Of a DNA stretch of 64,000 nucleotides, positions 46,426-59,501 are shown in pieces. The notes under the pieces were generated by a model. It saw only the letters and a program-made list of their open reading frames with translations. It did no database searches and was not told where the DNA came from. Every line of letters starts with the position of its first letter. Positions within the stretch are counted from its first letter, which is position 1. The translations under genes and the position numbers were made by a program. Where the stretch lies: contig OX328125.1 of NCBI GenBank assembly GCA_946811695.1, positions 49,817,998-49,881,997 on the forward strand, written 5' to 3'. The DNA comes from Gonocerus acuteangulatus (lineage: Eukaryota; Arthropoda; Insecta; Hemiptera; Coreidae).

Positions 46426-46473
<48 letters not shown>
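46426..46473 (+). repeat. Poly(A) tract
   Basis: About 48 A residues. No retroposon body identified upstream. Confidence 0.9.
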
Positions 46474-46475
<2 letters not shown>

Positions 46476-48117
46476 CCAACATCGTTTTTATGCATTTATA
46501 TTGTCGGGAGCAATAAACGATTACTTAAAAAAAATCCTTTTATTAAGAATCTTAAGCAAGCGGTTAATTTTGGAATTTGGCAAAAACGCGCACCTCCTAC
46601 AAATGTATTATAAAAGAATCTGGCAACTTAAATGATTTCTGGATCATAATTATTTCGTTTTATCTTCGAAGAATTAAGAATATATTAAGAAATATATTTT
46701 AATGACATTTCAGTTCATTTGTCTATTTTTATTACTGTTATTATTGCTATTAGTTAATATTCAACACGAAAAAGAATAAGCCAAAAAGGGTGTGAAACAT
46801 GTAGAGTTACTATAAACACGTTGGAAATTTTTCATTCAAATTTATACAAATATTGACGTTCTGTCAATTTAAGTGATCTGAGTGGTATAAGTGGTACAAT
46901 AATATAAACATGAGATAGTATGGTATTTTACATTTTTGCTTCAGAAACTAAATTTAAATTGTAAATCAAAACAATTTATTAACTATTAATCTATTCTTTA
47001 AAATATATTAGTAAATGTTAACGCCTTGCCAGAAATGTTATATTATCATGGTTTATTTTCTTAATTTCCAAATGAATTTTATTATAATTTTTCATTCCGA
47101 AATATAACCTTATAAAAAATTAATGATTATTATTATTCTCTACAGATAATAAATTTCAGTACAACGCCAAACAATTAGCAGAATTCCAGATTTTTTTTTT
47201 TTTTTTTTTTTTTCATTTACTAAGAAATAATTAATATAAAGCAATAAAGTCCAATATTATTCAAATCATTCTCTTTAATTATAATTAAAGATGTGAATAA
47301 TTATTCATAGCTAAAATTATTCCATAAGCACGTTACTTTCATGAATACTTTACTGATTCTGAATCAATTCTTATTATTCTAAGACTAACCACACTTACAT
47401 GCTATTACCAAAGAAATAAAAACCATTGATCAGAAAGTATATTTCTTTTTTTTCTGACTAATTTATTAAAAAATAAAAATGCCTCCTTATTATACGTTTT
47501 CAACGACTAAGCAAACCTTATTTGTATTCATCCCTTCACGGCAGTATATAAAATAATCATACAATAACGGTGCTCGGATATTTCGTAATATAATAATAAT
47601 AGCTTGACGTCACCAGTTTTTTTTCTTTAGAGAGTTTGAGGGGAGGGGCGAGGTTAATAAAAACAACAATTTTGAAAAAAAAAAAAATAGGCTTACAAAT
47701 TGTATTCGGGAGTGTGTGTTTGTGAATCTGTAAATATACCTATGCTGTTAATTGACTATGGTATACAAAAAGGATGACATGAGTTCTAAGTGACATATTA
47801 GGTGTTAATTTATTAAGAAGCAATAATTTAATTTACATATTTATTTTCTTTAATTAAGTGAGTCACCAGTGAGATTCCCCAATTATAAAAGCCAAAGGAA
47901 GTAAGACGAGAAATATTTAAATCTTCTGATGTCCTGTTCCGAGCCACAAAAAGTCTCTATTAGTGATATTAGGCCTCTCTTTTACTTCCTCTTCTTTTTG
48001 ATTAAAGATCTAATCTCCTGAAGAGCTAACAATGGTATTCTCCTTCAGAATTCGTCTTCAGGATTCTGTTCTTTGATTTACTTCTCGTCACTCTCCAAAT
48101 CGGTGTCCAGTGGTGGT
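46474..48117. other. AT-rich DNA, nothing recognised
   Basis: No frame of 60 codons. A poly-T run of about 24 lies at 47191-47214. Confidence 0.55.
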
Positions 48118-48172
48118 CTTCAGAGTAGGTAGGCAGGACCATCATTCTTGCTCCTGCCTACCTACTTTGAAG
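48118..48172. repeat. 21-bp inverted repeat, one mismatch
   Basis: CTTCAGAGTAGGTAGGCAGGA in two pieces (CTTCAGAG, TAGGTAGGCAGGA; 48118-48138), loop of 13 nt, complement at 48152-48172. Followed by AGTCTGATGAAGCC..GGCGAAATC. Confidence 0.8.
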
Positions 48173-48879
48173 AAGAACTTCAAGTCTGATGAAGCCCGAG
48201 AGGAGTCAGGCGAAATCTACTTCAAACCATTGGTCACCGGATTAGGGACAGATTTCGAGGTGTAAATACAACAGCTAACAGCGTTATACAGGGGTGTACC
48301 CTTTTCTTAGGTGTCTAAATACCTAAATTCTATTAAAAAAATATATATACAGTTTAAATCTCATACTCTTTTAAACTGGTTTTAATACCCTACACAATAT
48401 GTTTTATATTTGCAGAAAGCGTTCGAGGCAGCATCAGCGTTCTGTTAAAACATCATCGAAAAACAACAAAGAACAATTCAATACCTGCTTAATTCAAAAT
48501 AAAATTAAAAGAAAATAATCAAAAATTAACATTTCCTTATCCATTATTTATACTCATATAGGAGATCTAGGTAGGTTTCACCTGATGGTTTTGATATATT
48601 TCATACATTTTATCAAGGTTATCAAAAAAAAAGTAATTGGATTTTAGTGTTGTGTGACGTTTTTGAATTGTACTGTTTCACACTATTCCAAATCTTCTTC
48701 TCAATAATTTTGAATGTTTTGTTATACCACAATGAATGTTTCAAGTACTGTTAGGTGTTACATTGTTTCATGTTGTTTGTTTTAGGTACTTCAATGAAGT
48801 AAATAGTGAAGGCTTGAATACTATCATCAAAACCCTATATATATATATATAGAAAGAGAGAGAGAGAGAAAGAGAGTTT
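48173..48879. other. No gene seen
   Basis: Ends in a short (TA)n (about 48836-48851) and (GA)n just before family X copy B. Confidence 0.5.
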
Positions 48880-48977
48880 TAGCGCGGTTGATCTCATGAA
48901 ACAATCCGGAAGTGCCGACTAGAAAATTTCGCGTTTCAGAACCCCTAGAGACCGAAAATAACTGTGGTTAAAATTTG

Positions 48978-49045
<68 letters not shown>

Positions 49046-49870
49046 TATATTTATTTGTCTGTTCGCGGATTTCTGGCGTCCCTAATGGTCCGATTTTGAT
49101 GAAATTTGGTAGAAAAATCCGTCGTCCAATTTGAAAGGTCAAGTTCGTTAACCAGCAAAATCCGCCCACTGGAAGATGGCGTTTGGGGCGAAATTCGCGC
49201 AAAAAAATCGTAACGCTTACGCTTTTGAGTTCATATGCTAAGTACTCGTTTTATAGGCTTCTTGGGCTAGTAAAACGAATGAAACCATATTTAAGGCGAT
49301 AGCTTCAACCGTTTCTAAGAAAAAGTTGTTAAATCAAGTTTTTGGTTTGGTAACAGAATCATAGGATTCAGTTGAAACATTTTTTGCATGTTTGAATTTC
49401 ATCAAAACTAACGTTTGGTTACGTTTGGAGTTAAGGAAGGGTTAGAATAAAATATTTTATGAACAGACATGAGAAGTTTTGGGAACTTCATATAATTTCA
49501 TTAATATCTCGAACCAGGTTGGGAAATCGTGATAAGTGGATAGAAATTATTTGGAAGCTTTATAAATTCTCTACAAAAAAGATTCTGAAACAATTTTTGA
49601 TTAGGTGATGTCAATCGGAGAAATAAGTGCTTAAACTTTGATTTCGTTTATTCGAACGGTTCTTTTTGTCTGTTTTTATGCCTTGTTATTTTTTAATTGC
49701 TTATAGTTGGATAATGTATTTGACAATAAAACAGATTAGGTAAAATTAGAAAAACAATTCATTGTTAGAAATATTATCTGTTACTATTCTAAGCTTTTCA
49801 AATGACAATAGGGATATGATCAGGAACCACGCTAAGATGATGCAGTTCCTGGCAGTCGGACTTTTTTTTT
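48880..49870 (+). mobile_element. Family X repeat, copy B
   Basis: Starts TTTTAGCGCGGTTGATCTC and ends GGAACCACGCTAAGATGATG, GTTCCTGGCAG, GGACTTTTTTT. It follows copy A through the TA tract (48980-49053), the CCGATTTTGATGAAATTTGG block, the GGCGTTTGGGGCGAAATTCG block and the ACAATAAAACAG block. Relative to copy A it lacks a palindromic insertion at the left end. The 85-codon minus frame over it is not a gene. Confidence 0.78.
48980..49053. repeat. (TA)n microsatellite inside family X copy B
   Basis: Same internal position as in copy A. Confidence 0.95.
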
Positions 49871-52053
49871 AAGATAACTTAAGATGAATCTGCACTAGCC
49901 AGCCAACCTCAATTGAAACAGTTCTGGTAAATCATGTACACTATACATATGTACTAGTTTTTCTAAATTTCTATTTTGTATAAAAAAAATTTTATTGTCA
50001 ATCGAGTTATTTAATATTTTCTTGTCCTTTCTGCGACTAGGTTTTTCAACTTTAGTTATCTTGAAGCATAGCATGGTTGTATTCAATGTCTATAAAACAT
50101 GTGTACCTTAACACATGTTACATTTTCTAAATATTAAAAGTATTACGAAAGCCACTTAAATAAATATTTTCGCCGCAAAGAGATAACTTAAGTGCTTAAT
50201 TCGCGAGCCACGCAGATATCAAACTCCGCAAAGGCAAAATTACTACCTTGTCAATCGTCTGGCCATTTATGGGCGAAAATGCTTTTAAGGAGATCCCTCT
50301 TCTGATGGTGATTACTCGAATCTCAGAATCCTTGGGGGCTAGCTGAGTCGAATCAATGCTGAAGTAACATTAAACATTTTATGAGGCTATTGGAGGTGTT
50401 TACAACCACTGGAAGATTATTGGTGTGTCATTCTTAACCCTTTGGCGACCAGCCGACACTGGTACGGTTTAAAGGACAGCAATCCGAGTGGTTGGTTAAT
50501 GGATTCGATTCCCCAGTTAAATCTATTAACTCAACACTTCTTGTGGGTCGTTAAACTCTAAAGGGGGTCATAGTTTATTGGTTATGAAGGAGGCTATGAA
50601 GTTTATCGTTCGATAAATAAACACTTTCCAGTCAGAAACTGGTTTATCATTGTATAATGAGCCACAATAATACATTTTCAGCAAGTTAGGAAAAATTATC
50701 TTTATATCCGAACTAAAGAAAATACATTAGCCCTATCCTGGCTAGAAAAGGTTGGTAACCTATATATAACCCGGTCTAAAATTCTTAGAGAATAATAATG
50801 CACGTTAAAATTTAAATTAATAATATATTAGAACTGTCCCCAATTGATTCGAATATTTTTTCTACTGATCGCTGGGCTCTAGAAGGTCTTATTTTATAGT
50901 TTGACCAGTGAAAGTAAACAATTTTAATATAACGTTTTTATTTCTAATGTGCTATTTCTACGGGAGCCTAGACTCTAGAAGCTTCCTCCATACGTTTAAC
51001 CATTTACATCCATTAAATTATAAGCTATACTTTTTTCTAGAGGGAAGGATCCTGTATATTTTTATAGGAGAAAACTTGAAAATTTGAATATCCTTATCAA
51101 CCATAGCATTTTCCAAACTTAGTTAACCTACCGTTTCGGGAATTGTAACATGTTAGTTTATAAATAAAATCTTAAATTTCCTCCACCCAAAAAACCTATA
51201 AGTTTTTTTCTCACTAGTAAAACAATATTGTTTTTTATAAGGCTTACTTGGCAGAAGAACCCATTAAAAACAAAACAATTGTAACATAACTGAATGATGT
51301 TTGCTTTTACTATGGTTTATTTACCACATAAACTAAAAAAACTAAACAATTTAATACGTTTTAAATGTTATCTATAATGCTTAGAATTATCTCAATATTT
51401 GTTATTTTGTCAATATAATGTTTATAATATTTTTTTTATTTTTGAGAAGACTGGTTGCATTGGCGATTAATTAAATATCAGTATCTTAAACCTCGGAAAT
51501 AAGCATGGTTAATGTTGTCATATCTGTAGATGTAATTGAATAGTAAGTTTGGATAAAACTCTCACCGATAAATAGTATTTAGGTACAATCAGAGGAAAAA
51601 TAATATTTTGAAAGCGAACAATGCTTGAGGTGATGGAATAAGGTCTCGTGTTTTTGAGGTAGGTCAGTACAGTGTTTATGCACTATTACATAGAAGTTAT
51701 AGAATATCATTTGGGAAATTGCTTCGCCTCTGACAGTCTGTCAGCATATGTTTGCAAGTTCAGTGTTACATATGTAACACATATATGTCATATAAGTCTA
51801 TGCAGACTTGTCATTATGAATTCGTATGTTCGTCGAATTGTCGAATTCGCCGTCAAGTGAGAGCTTCATAATAGGAAGTCATTGCTCAATTGTACTGATT
51901 ATTGTCTGAAATCTGTTGTCAACAAGTTGCGTCTACGCGACAACGTTTTGTCGTCAGTTCTGTCTTTATTTGTTATCTGGAGCTTGTAAAAAGTAAAAAA
52001 TCGCGGCCACCTAAGGGAAAGAGCACTTCTAGACACAAGACAACCACATAAAA
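49871..52053. other. AT-rich DNA, no gene seen
   Basis: GGTTGGTAACCTATATATAA near 50749 resembles the SINE body block but lacks head and tail. A 62-codon plus frame (51672-51860) is without motifs. Confidence 0.5.
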
Positions 52054-52114
52054 CTTTTTTTTTTGTTTTTTAAACTATTTATTTCGGTGCTATTGCCTCG
52101 ACAATGGTCACTAG
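52054..52114 (-). mobile_element. 61-bp tail-only retroposon
   Basis: Flanked by CACATAAAA (52045-52053 and 52115-52123). On the minus strand the hairpin GTGCTA..TAGCAC (52117-52087; loop GTGACC..GTCGAGGCAA) is followed by an A-rich end. The first three stem bases coincide with the duplication. Confidence 0.8.
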
Positions 52115-52123
52115 CACATAAAA

Positions 52124-53379
52124 AAACATTATTATTGCTGTTATTTAATATAACTTATAAAAGGATTTAATTAATATAGGACTATTTTGTTATTAAGAAA
52201 AATCTCATTTAAAACCAGTTTTTTTTTTTTAAATTTTAAAGTCTACCAAATAATACAACATTTTCATCTAAAACAATAGATCTATATATTAGTTGAAGAA
52301 ATGTATTAAGTCAATCCAGGCCTAAATTCTCACTTCATTTTTAAATATAATTTTAACCTTGGCAAAAGGAAGCAATATTTTCGTTTTTAACCTCTACATT
52401 TAATATTGTTGTTTTAAGCTCTCCGTGTGAGGTGGATTTGGGATATTTAAAGAAAATATACCCCAATTCGCGTGAAATAGAAAAACAAATAGATACGTAT
52501 TAATTTAATTAATCATTAGCCAGGAATAATAAATCGATGTAAATATTATCAGGTAAAATGAAAAGTGGGTATAGAATTATAATGACATATCTCTGTAATT
52601 TAATAAAATTAAAGGAACTGAAATGAATGGTTAAATCTAAAAAAATAAGTTCTTTAAGTTAATAATTAATTAATTAAAGATAAATGGTTTTTCAAAAAAT
52701 ATAATTATTTATGTAGTAGGTTTAGACGAATTTACCGTTGGAAGCGTTTGTAATTATTTATTTTTTTTAGTTTTAAGTTTTTATTTTATAAATGTACGGA
52801 ATAATGCCTAATAACTACACTACGCTATCTTTTATTTATGTTTAAGAAAATGTATGCAAGCATAAAGACGCAATATTAATAATTTTAGAATTTGGAGTAC
52901 TAAAGGATCTGTCTAAAATCATCAGTATGTTTCTAAGGGATCAACATTTTTCAACAGAGATAAGTGTAAAAACGTATGACTAAAATTATGTTGATATATT
53001 GATCAAACGTAATTTCGGTATCGGACACTAAAGGTATGTTTCAGGCTAAAATATTACATTGTTATTGGTAATTGAAATGCATTATGGTTCTTAGTCTGAA
53101 CAATTTGTCATTTCGATTAATTATTTTTATATTATTAATTGGATTAATAAATATAAAGATCTAAAGGAGGCAAAAAAAGTTATTATTCGCAAGTTTATTT
53201 CTTCTAAACTTTATATTTTCTTGATTCCTTTTAGGTAGTCATGGAAGTGTGGTTAGAATATAATTTAATTTTGCAGCGTTGACTACACTATATTATATGG
53301 TGCTTGATGACATACTGTGAGTCCGGCTCCGTAGCAGCTAAAAAACTACACTATGTAGCGTCCACAAGTGCTAGAAACA
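52124..53379. other. AT-rich DNA, no gene seen
   Basis: Very AT-rich with no supported feature. Confidence 0.55.
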
Positions 53380-53560
53380 CAGACACACGCGGTACGCACA
53401 TGGACTCCTAGCCAGTACGCGGGCGCGGGACTACTGGGGCAGTTTGGCGCGGAAACCGGTGTGACTGTAAGTGGGGAGAGCGCATGCGCAAGGGGCGGCA
53501 GGAAGTCTTCCGGGTCCCACGGCTTGTCTACCCGGTTTTTTTTTGTCATTAATAAGTGAT
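53380..53560. promoter_or_regulatory. CpG-rich island with clustered core-promoter motifs
   Basis: GC content jumps well above the surroundings. Within about 75 bp lie an E2F-like TTTGGCGCG (53443-53451), an NRF1-type GCGCATGCGCA (53480-53490), a GC box GGGGCGG (53492-53498) and an ETS-like CTTCCGGG (53507-53514). Such clusters mark TATA-less housekeeping promoters. Transcription direction and target gene are not visible in the window. A TE-borne promoter is an alternative. Confidence 0.4.
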
Positions 53561-55008
53561 GCCATTTTAAGTCAACCTAGGATTGATTTTGATTTTAATT
53601 TTGGTTGACGCCAATGACTACACAAAATTTCGAATAATCGAAAACTATTCAGCTGAGTGCTCGGTTGTTACTACTTCATCTAGGGGTTATAGTGAACTGT
53701 TCCTCAAGTAATGTAAAAAAAAGATGACATTATTAAATAGCAAAGTTCTAAATAAAACCAATTTCAAACAATCTAATCTCCTTTTTCGCGAATTTATAAC
53801 TACATTATTACGTTTATTCGCAAAAATTGAATTTTGTTGACGTCTCTTTAGTATTAAAAAGTTATTAACGCAGCGTAAAGGTGCAAACATCCGTAAGTAC
53901 GAAATTACAAAAATCTAGCTTTTCTTCTATATTTCATTGAAATAGTCATTTATATTCGTTTATCAATTTAAGTTTCCGTTGAAGATAGTAAAAACGATTG
54001 ACAAAATAATATTTACAGTTTTTAGTCCAAGCTTTCCAAATAAAACCTGGCATACCATCGAACGATACGCGTTATGATGACAGTTTCTGGGAGTCAGCAT
54101 AAGTCGGGGTGAAGATCGGTTCAATGCCGTTATTATTTTCAATTACAAAAAAAAAAAAAAAAAAAGAAGATTTTGGAGAAAATTAAGGTGAAAAGCTTCA
54201 ATTTTAAAAAACTGGTAAAACTTGAGTAATTTGGAAAATAAGTGCATTTGTTGACAACAGATATCAATGTATAGTGTATGGAAAAATGTCTTCGGGAGAA
54301 AAAAAATTACTTGTGCATTTTCGTTTTCCTTCGTTGAACGGTAATTGGGTGAGATTTCTTTCTTCAGATTTCAGAAAGGGAAAAAATTGAAAAACATTAT
54401 CTACTAAAATTCCTGACATTTATGCCATCCCATAAAATTAATCCAGAAGAACGCATCAAGAGAGACAAGCTAAGAACCAGATTCGAAAAGGGCGAAATAA
54501 TCTTAAATCTCTGATTTTAAAGGAGTATTTGTAAGGAGTTAGTCTGAAGGCCCCATTCACACGCTAGGATTAGTGAGGATTCTGGAAGGTCCGCCCATCC
54601 CATCAACCGGTCCATTCAGTTCTACCTCGTCGTTGAATGGACTCAATATATGTCTTCACTTCCCTTCCTTTAACTTGTCAACGGTACAAAAAATACTACT
54701 ATTTAACCTCATGAAAAAAAGTCAGACTCGCAGGGACATCTTAGCGCGTTTCCGCTCTTATCCCTGTAAAGCTTTAAATTGAAACAGATAATGTTTGTCC
54801 TAATTTTTCGTGAAAAATGTAAAATAAATCTCAATGAGAAGCAAGATCATAGGCAACAAAACAAGAAACTGACAGAATCCTGTGCGGAAATAATTGCATT
54901 TTAGAACCGATTTTTCTTCAAAAATTGCAGAAGAACCGTATTTGTAGGAAAAGCTTTCTTGTAGATTCTTTACATTTACTACGATTACCCAACCGGTTTT
55001 GAGATATA
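53561..55008. other. No gene; family X end at 54716-54775
   Basis: AAAAAAAGTCAGACTCGCAG, ACATCTTAGCGCGTTTCCGC, TCTTATCCCT is the minus-strand family X end. A related decayed copy may lie at 54066-54110. No coding frame is supported. Confidence 0.45.
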
Positions 55009-56691
55009 CAGGGTGTCCCGTAAATGTCTAGTCATATTGTGGGAGGTGATATAGGACCTTTAGTGGAACAAAAAATGTTCTATGACGATTTTCCGAATTC
55101 TCACACATAAGGGAGAAAACGTCGTTTTATAGTTTTATCGAGACAAACGTGGTTTTTAGAAGAATAATCGTTGTAACTCCGGCCCAGGTGGTTCTACTAG
55201 AAAGGAAGTGAAACCAATCGAAAGCTGAGTAAATGCACTATAAGACTAGTTGATGTTAAACGTAAAAATGAATGAATGTAAGTATGTCTATCTTACCAAA
55301 ATAAAGCTATTCTAAATTTCCTGACATTTTCTTGATATTTCTTACCAGCGTTACTCCTCAATGGGCAGAATCTGAGATTTCCGGGTTTCAGAAAAACTTC
55401 TTCATTTAACCAGCTTTCCATTTATGAATTACAACCCTGTGTTATTGAAGTACCTATGTGAACGATTTAGGAACAAAAGTTTAAAAAAAAACATGGATCT
55501 GTGAAAAGAAAATTAAATGTTTTTCTTCAGTTTATTCGAAAGGCTTAAAAGAAATATTTATTTTTATAAATATTTACTTAAATATTAAGTAAATATTTAC
55601 ATAAAACAGTAAAAAAAAATTACTTCCGCGTAAATAAAAAAAAATCCTAAAACAGTAAATAAATAAAATACACATTTATTTTGAATTTATTAATTACAGT
55701 AACTAATACTGGGCCCAGGAGGTGGGCATTAATGAACCCCAATCACACATTAACCTCAAAAATTTGTTTTTTTTTTACCTAGATCGCGCATTTGAACACA
55801 TTTTTACAGGACTATCTACATCTTATTTATTAGGGATGGGATATTTTATTACCACAACAAACACACATAGGCTCACTGGAATCCCAGTGCGGTTCACAAG
55901 CCTAGCCATTAGTATCAATTCAAGGTAAAGCATTTGTTTTCTAATTATACCTGTAAAAATGTGTTCAAATGCGAGATCTAGGTAAAAATAATAATTTTTG
56001 AGGTTAATATATGGTTGGGGTTCATTAATGCCCACCTCCTGGACCCAGTATTAGTTACTGTAATTAACAAATTCAAAATAAATGTGTATTTTATTTATTT
56101 ACTGTTATAGGATTTTTTTTAATTTTCGAGGAAGTAACTTTTTTTATTGTTTTATGTAAATGCTTACTTAATATTTAAGTAAATATTTATAAAAACAAAT
56201 ATTTCTATTAAGCTTTTTGAATAAACTGAAGAAAAAAATATAATTTTCTTTTCACAGGTCTATTTTTTTTTTTAAAACTTTTGTTCCTAAATCGTTCACA
56301 TACTTCAATAACACAGGGTTGTGATACATGAATGGAAAGCTGGTTAAATGAAGAAGTTTTTCTGAAACCCGGAAATCACGAAAATGTCAGAAAATTTAGA
56401 ATAGCTTTCTTTTGGTAAGATAGACATACTTACATTCATTCATTTTTACGTTTACTATCAACTAATCATATAGTCAATTTACTCGGCTTTCGATTGGTGT
56501 CACTTCCTTTCTAGTAGAGGGAGCTACAACGATTATTCTTTTAAAAATCACGTTTGTCTCTATAAAACCATAAAACGACGTTTTCTCCCTTATGTGTGAG
56601 AATTCGGAAAATTGTCATAGAACATTTTTTGTTCCCCTAAAGGTCCGCTATCACCTCCCACAATATGACTAGACATTTACGGGACACCCTG
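55009..56691. mobile_element. 1.7-kb foldback transposon with arms of about 740-805 bp
   Basis: The ends are CAGGGTGTCCCGTAAATGTC and its complement, with TATA on both sides (55005-55008 and 56692-56695), a likely 4-bp duplication. Arms 55009-55815 and about 55952-56691 are inverted copies of about 90% identity, so almost the whole element can fold into one hairpin. The unpaired centre is about 135 bp (55816-55951). The left arm has an extra segment of about 45 bp (55331-55374) absent from the right. The two 68-70-codon frames on opposite strands (MGINEPQ..) are mirror images made by the palindrome and not genes. No transposase is encoded. Confidence 0.88.
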
Positions 56692-56799
56692 TATAACAAT
56701 ATATTCGAAACCTTGGAATGTCCTTGGCAATGTTTTCATTAGATTCCCCTCATCCAATTACGTACGTAACGTGTACCTGGAAGCCTCGTAAAACGAAAA

Positions 56800-57080
56800 C
56801 GTAAGTGTTACTACTTTTTTAGCGCGGATATCACCCAATAAACTTTGTTCCGGTGCATGGATTCTGCTAGTTAACGAACTTAACGTTTAATATCACAGAA
56901 GTATTTTGGATCAAATGTCATTAAAATCAGCACATTTTTGAGCCAGCTAAAGAGCGAACAAACAAATATGTATGTATATATATTCAAATTTAAACCACCG
57001 TTATTTTCGTGATCTGTGGGTTCTGAAATGTGTACTTTTCTAGCCAGCACTTCTGGATTGCATCATGAGGTCAACCTCAT
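56800..57080 (-). mobile_element. Family X repeat, partial copy C
   Basis: Reverse complement keeps GCAATCCAGAAGTGCTGGC, the short TA tract (about 56968-56982) and GTTCGTTAACTAGCAGAATC. It is diverged and partial. Confidence 0.6.
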
Positions 57081-59501
57081 AAGTCAGTTTCCTAATTAAG
57101 GCGGGAACGAGGAAACGACGCAAATACAAACAGTATTAGAAGGTGTAGATCATAGGGGTTCGATCATGTGTTGAATAAAAACTTTTAGAAATGTAGCCTC
57201 CACGAAACGGAACAGTTCTCCCTGGACTCCATAGTCTTACAGAAGGCATGTCAAAGCCGAAACGTTGGCATAAATAAAACTCATTTTAGTTATATAGTTT
57301 TTACTCAACAAATTACCAAACTCAATATCAATCAAACACTAATAGATATATTTACAAATAAGGGAAGCCAAAAAAAAAAAAAATAAAATAAAAAAAAAGA
57401 CTAATTCAAAATCATCAAATTGTAAATTTTGACTGATTTCGTAATTTATTTATTTTTATCAACAGAGGAATAAATAAGGAAACTATCTGTTAATTCAGTT
57501 GCATAAAGATGTTCTTATCGGACTGTAATCAAGACTTAATTTCCAATTACATTAAATTCTTCATTCCTTCAAAAGGAGTTATTTCCCCAAAATTAAATAG
57601 GAATATTTTTTATTATTTCGCAATGCAATCAATCTTCACAGGTAGGGAAAAGCACACAGAGGTTGTAGTCATCAGCAACTATATTGTTGGGTAAATCGTT
57701 CAGTTCAGGCCAATGTGCAATGTAAAAATAAAATGTCATTATTTACTGAAAGATTCCTTATTAAAATAGGGTGTACCATGTATATTTGGACATTTTTCAA
57801 AGCTGATGGTTGGAGATCAGGTCAGTGCAATAAATACATCTCGCCAATTGCAGTCCTATTGGTTCAGCTGTTCCACCAGGTTTATTTGGTATGTGATTCA
57901 AGATTTTAATTTCTTTAGTTATTACATGAGAAGTTTAGAGTCAAAACCTTAAAGGAGTCGTTGTTTAGATAATGATGTCTACAAAAGTGCGTAGCCTACT
58001 GGTGTATACTCATGCGCCACAATTAGACTCGAGACGGGTCTTGGTCTTCAAAATCACACCGGACAGTATTCCTCATCTTTCTTCTAATCTCGAAGGAATA
58101 AGAAATGTTGTATGGGACCAGGATTAAGAAATATAGTCATATGTAATTTCCAGAAGATGGACGAACTTGAGAATGCCGAGTCTTGAGAAGGAGATAAATA
58201 TTTTCTCCACTAAATATTTATCATGAATATTCAGGGAAGTCCGAATCGAATATTCTGGTTTAGAAATTGTTCTTTTATGGGACAATATTACCAGCAGCAA
58301 TCTACTGACAGCCTAGGCCAACAGGTCTACACCGGACGGGCTTTGGACTTCAAATAGTATCCCCCCCCCAAATTTACAAAGCCATGGAGGAAAGGAAGAA
58401 GTTACTGAGTCGTTATTAGGTCTGTCAACTCCAAAAGTTAAAAAAATCCCGATCTTCTTAAGCATATGAAGAGGCTAGAGATTCCGACCACATCTTATTA
58501 AAAAACGGCCGATTAATTAAAGAATGCTGATTCCATCCGCCGTTTGGAACATCATTATCGCTCTGCAACTCATTAACAGAAATAATCCAGTCATGTTTCG
58601 GACGGATAGGGTACGCGGTTAAGATCTCATCTGGACAAATCATGTGTAAAATGAAAACTTACAGACGAAAGGAGGTAGGATCAGACGAGCCATGATGTTC
58701 CATCATTAATACACTTTATTTATACGGACGTCATTAGTGGTTCTTTTATCCGAATGCGAATTCAAACCGACATATAATTCCTAGTGATTCTGATCTCTCA
58801 CATTCTGCCGCCCGCCTTTTCCACGCATGCGTGCTAATTTAAAACACATTAGCTATACTCATTATTATCTTTGGCTCGTTTTAATTATATCATCAGGTTT
58901 AGCTGGTAGTTATCTTAATTATTGCAGAGTTTATCGAAGCTCTGGACTCCCCGAAAGCACGAGAGCATGCTTCTACTGGGTTGATAAGGTTGAATTAAGG
59001 AGTACTAATAAGAGATTTAGATATGATGATTTACGAGACAACGTTAGCCACGTAGAACACGAGAAGTTCTTTGATAATGAGCTTTCAAAAGTTTTATGTA
59101 CTCAAAGAGCTCTCCGGAATCTAAACATTTTGGTGTTAAAAGAGTTATTTATTGGTCTAATTACAAAAAAAAAAACAAAAAACAAAAAAAAAAAAACGAA
59201 AAAAAAAACCAGTCCCGTTACAGGTTGTATGGGGCCATAGAGATAGTGTTCACGTTTATGGTTCTTAAGAGAAAGTCACACTTAGGACATCGGTCAATAA
59301 AATGCTGCCAGGTGACAAATATTGCCCTTTGGAGGTACTCAATGAAAAATTGATCTACACAATAGCTACTGCACAAATTATTAGAGTAAATTAATCTAAA
59401 TAGTGGAGAGACTGTAGTGTCTTACTTAATTATAATTATATATAGAAATAAATATAATTGATTGAGACCCTGAAATCTCTACACTTACTTAATTTACTAA
59501 T
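57081..59501. other. No supported gene
   Basis: A 137-codon plus frame (58827-59240) starts with a hydrophobic stretch and ends in a lysine-rich tail translated from an A-rich run. I do not recognise it and see no promoter or splice context. AGCCGAAACGTTGGCATAAA near 57256 is a widespread repeat motif seen near ends of Penelope-like elements. Confidence 0.4.

Noticed and set aside
55722..56035. Paired 68-70-codon ORFs on opposite strands
   Set aside because: They are the same sequence read from both arms of the foldback element.
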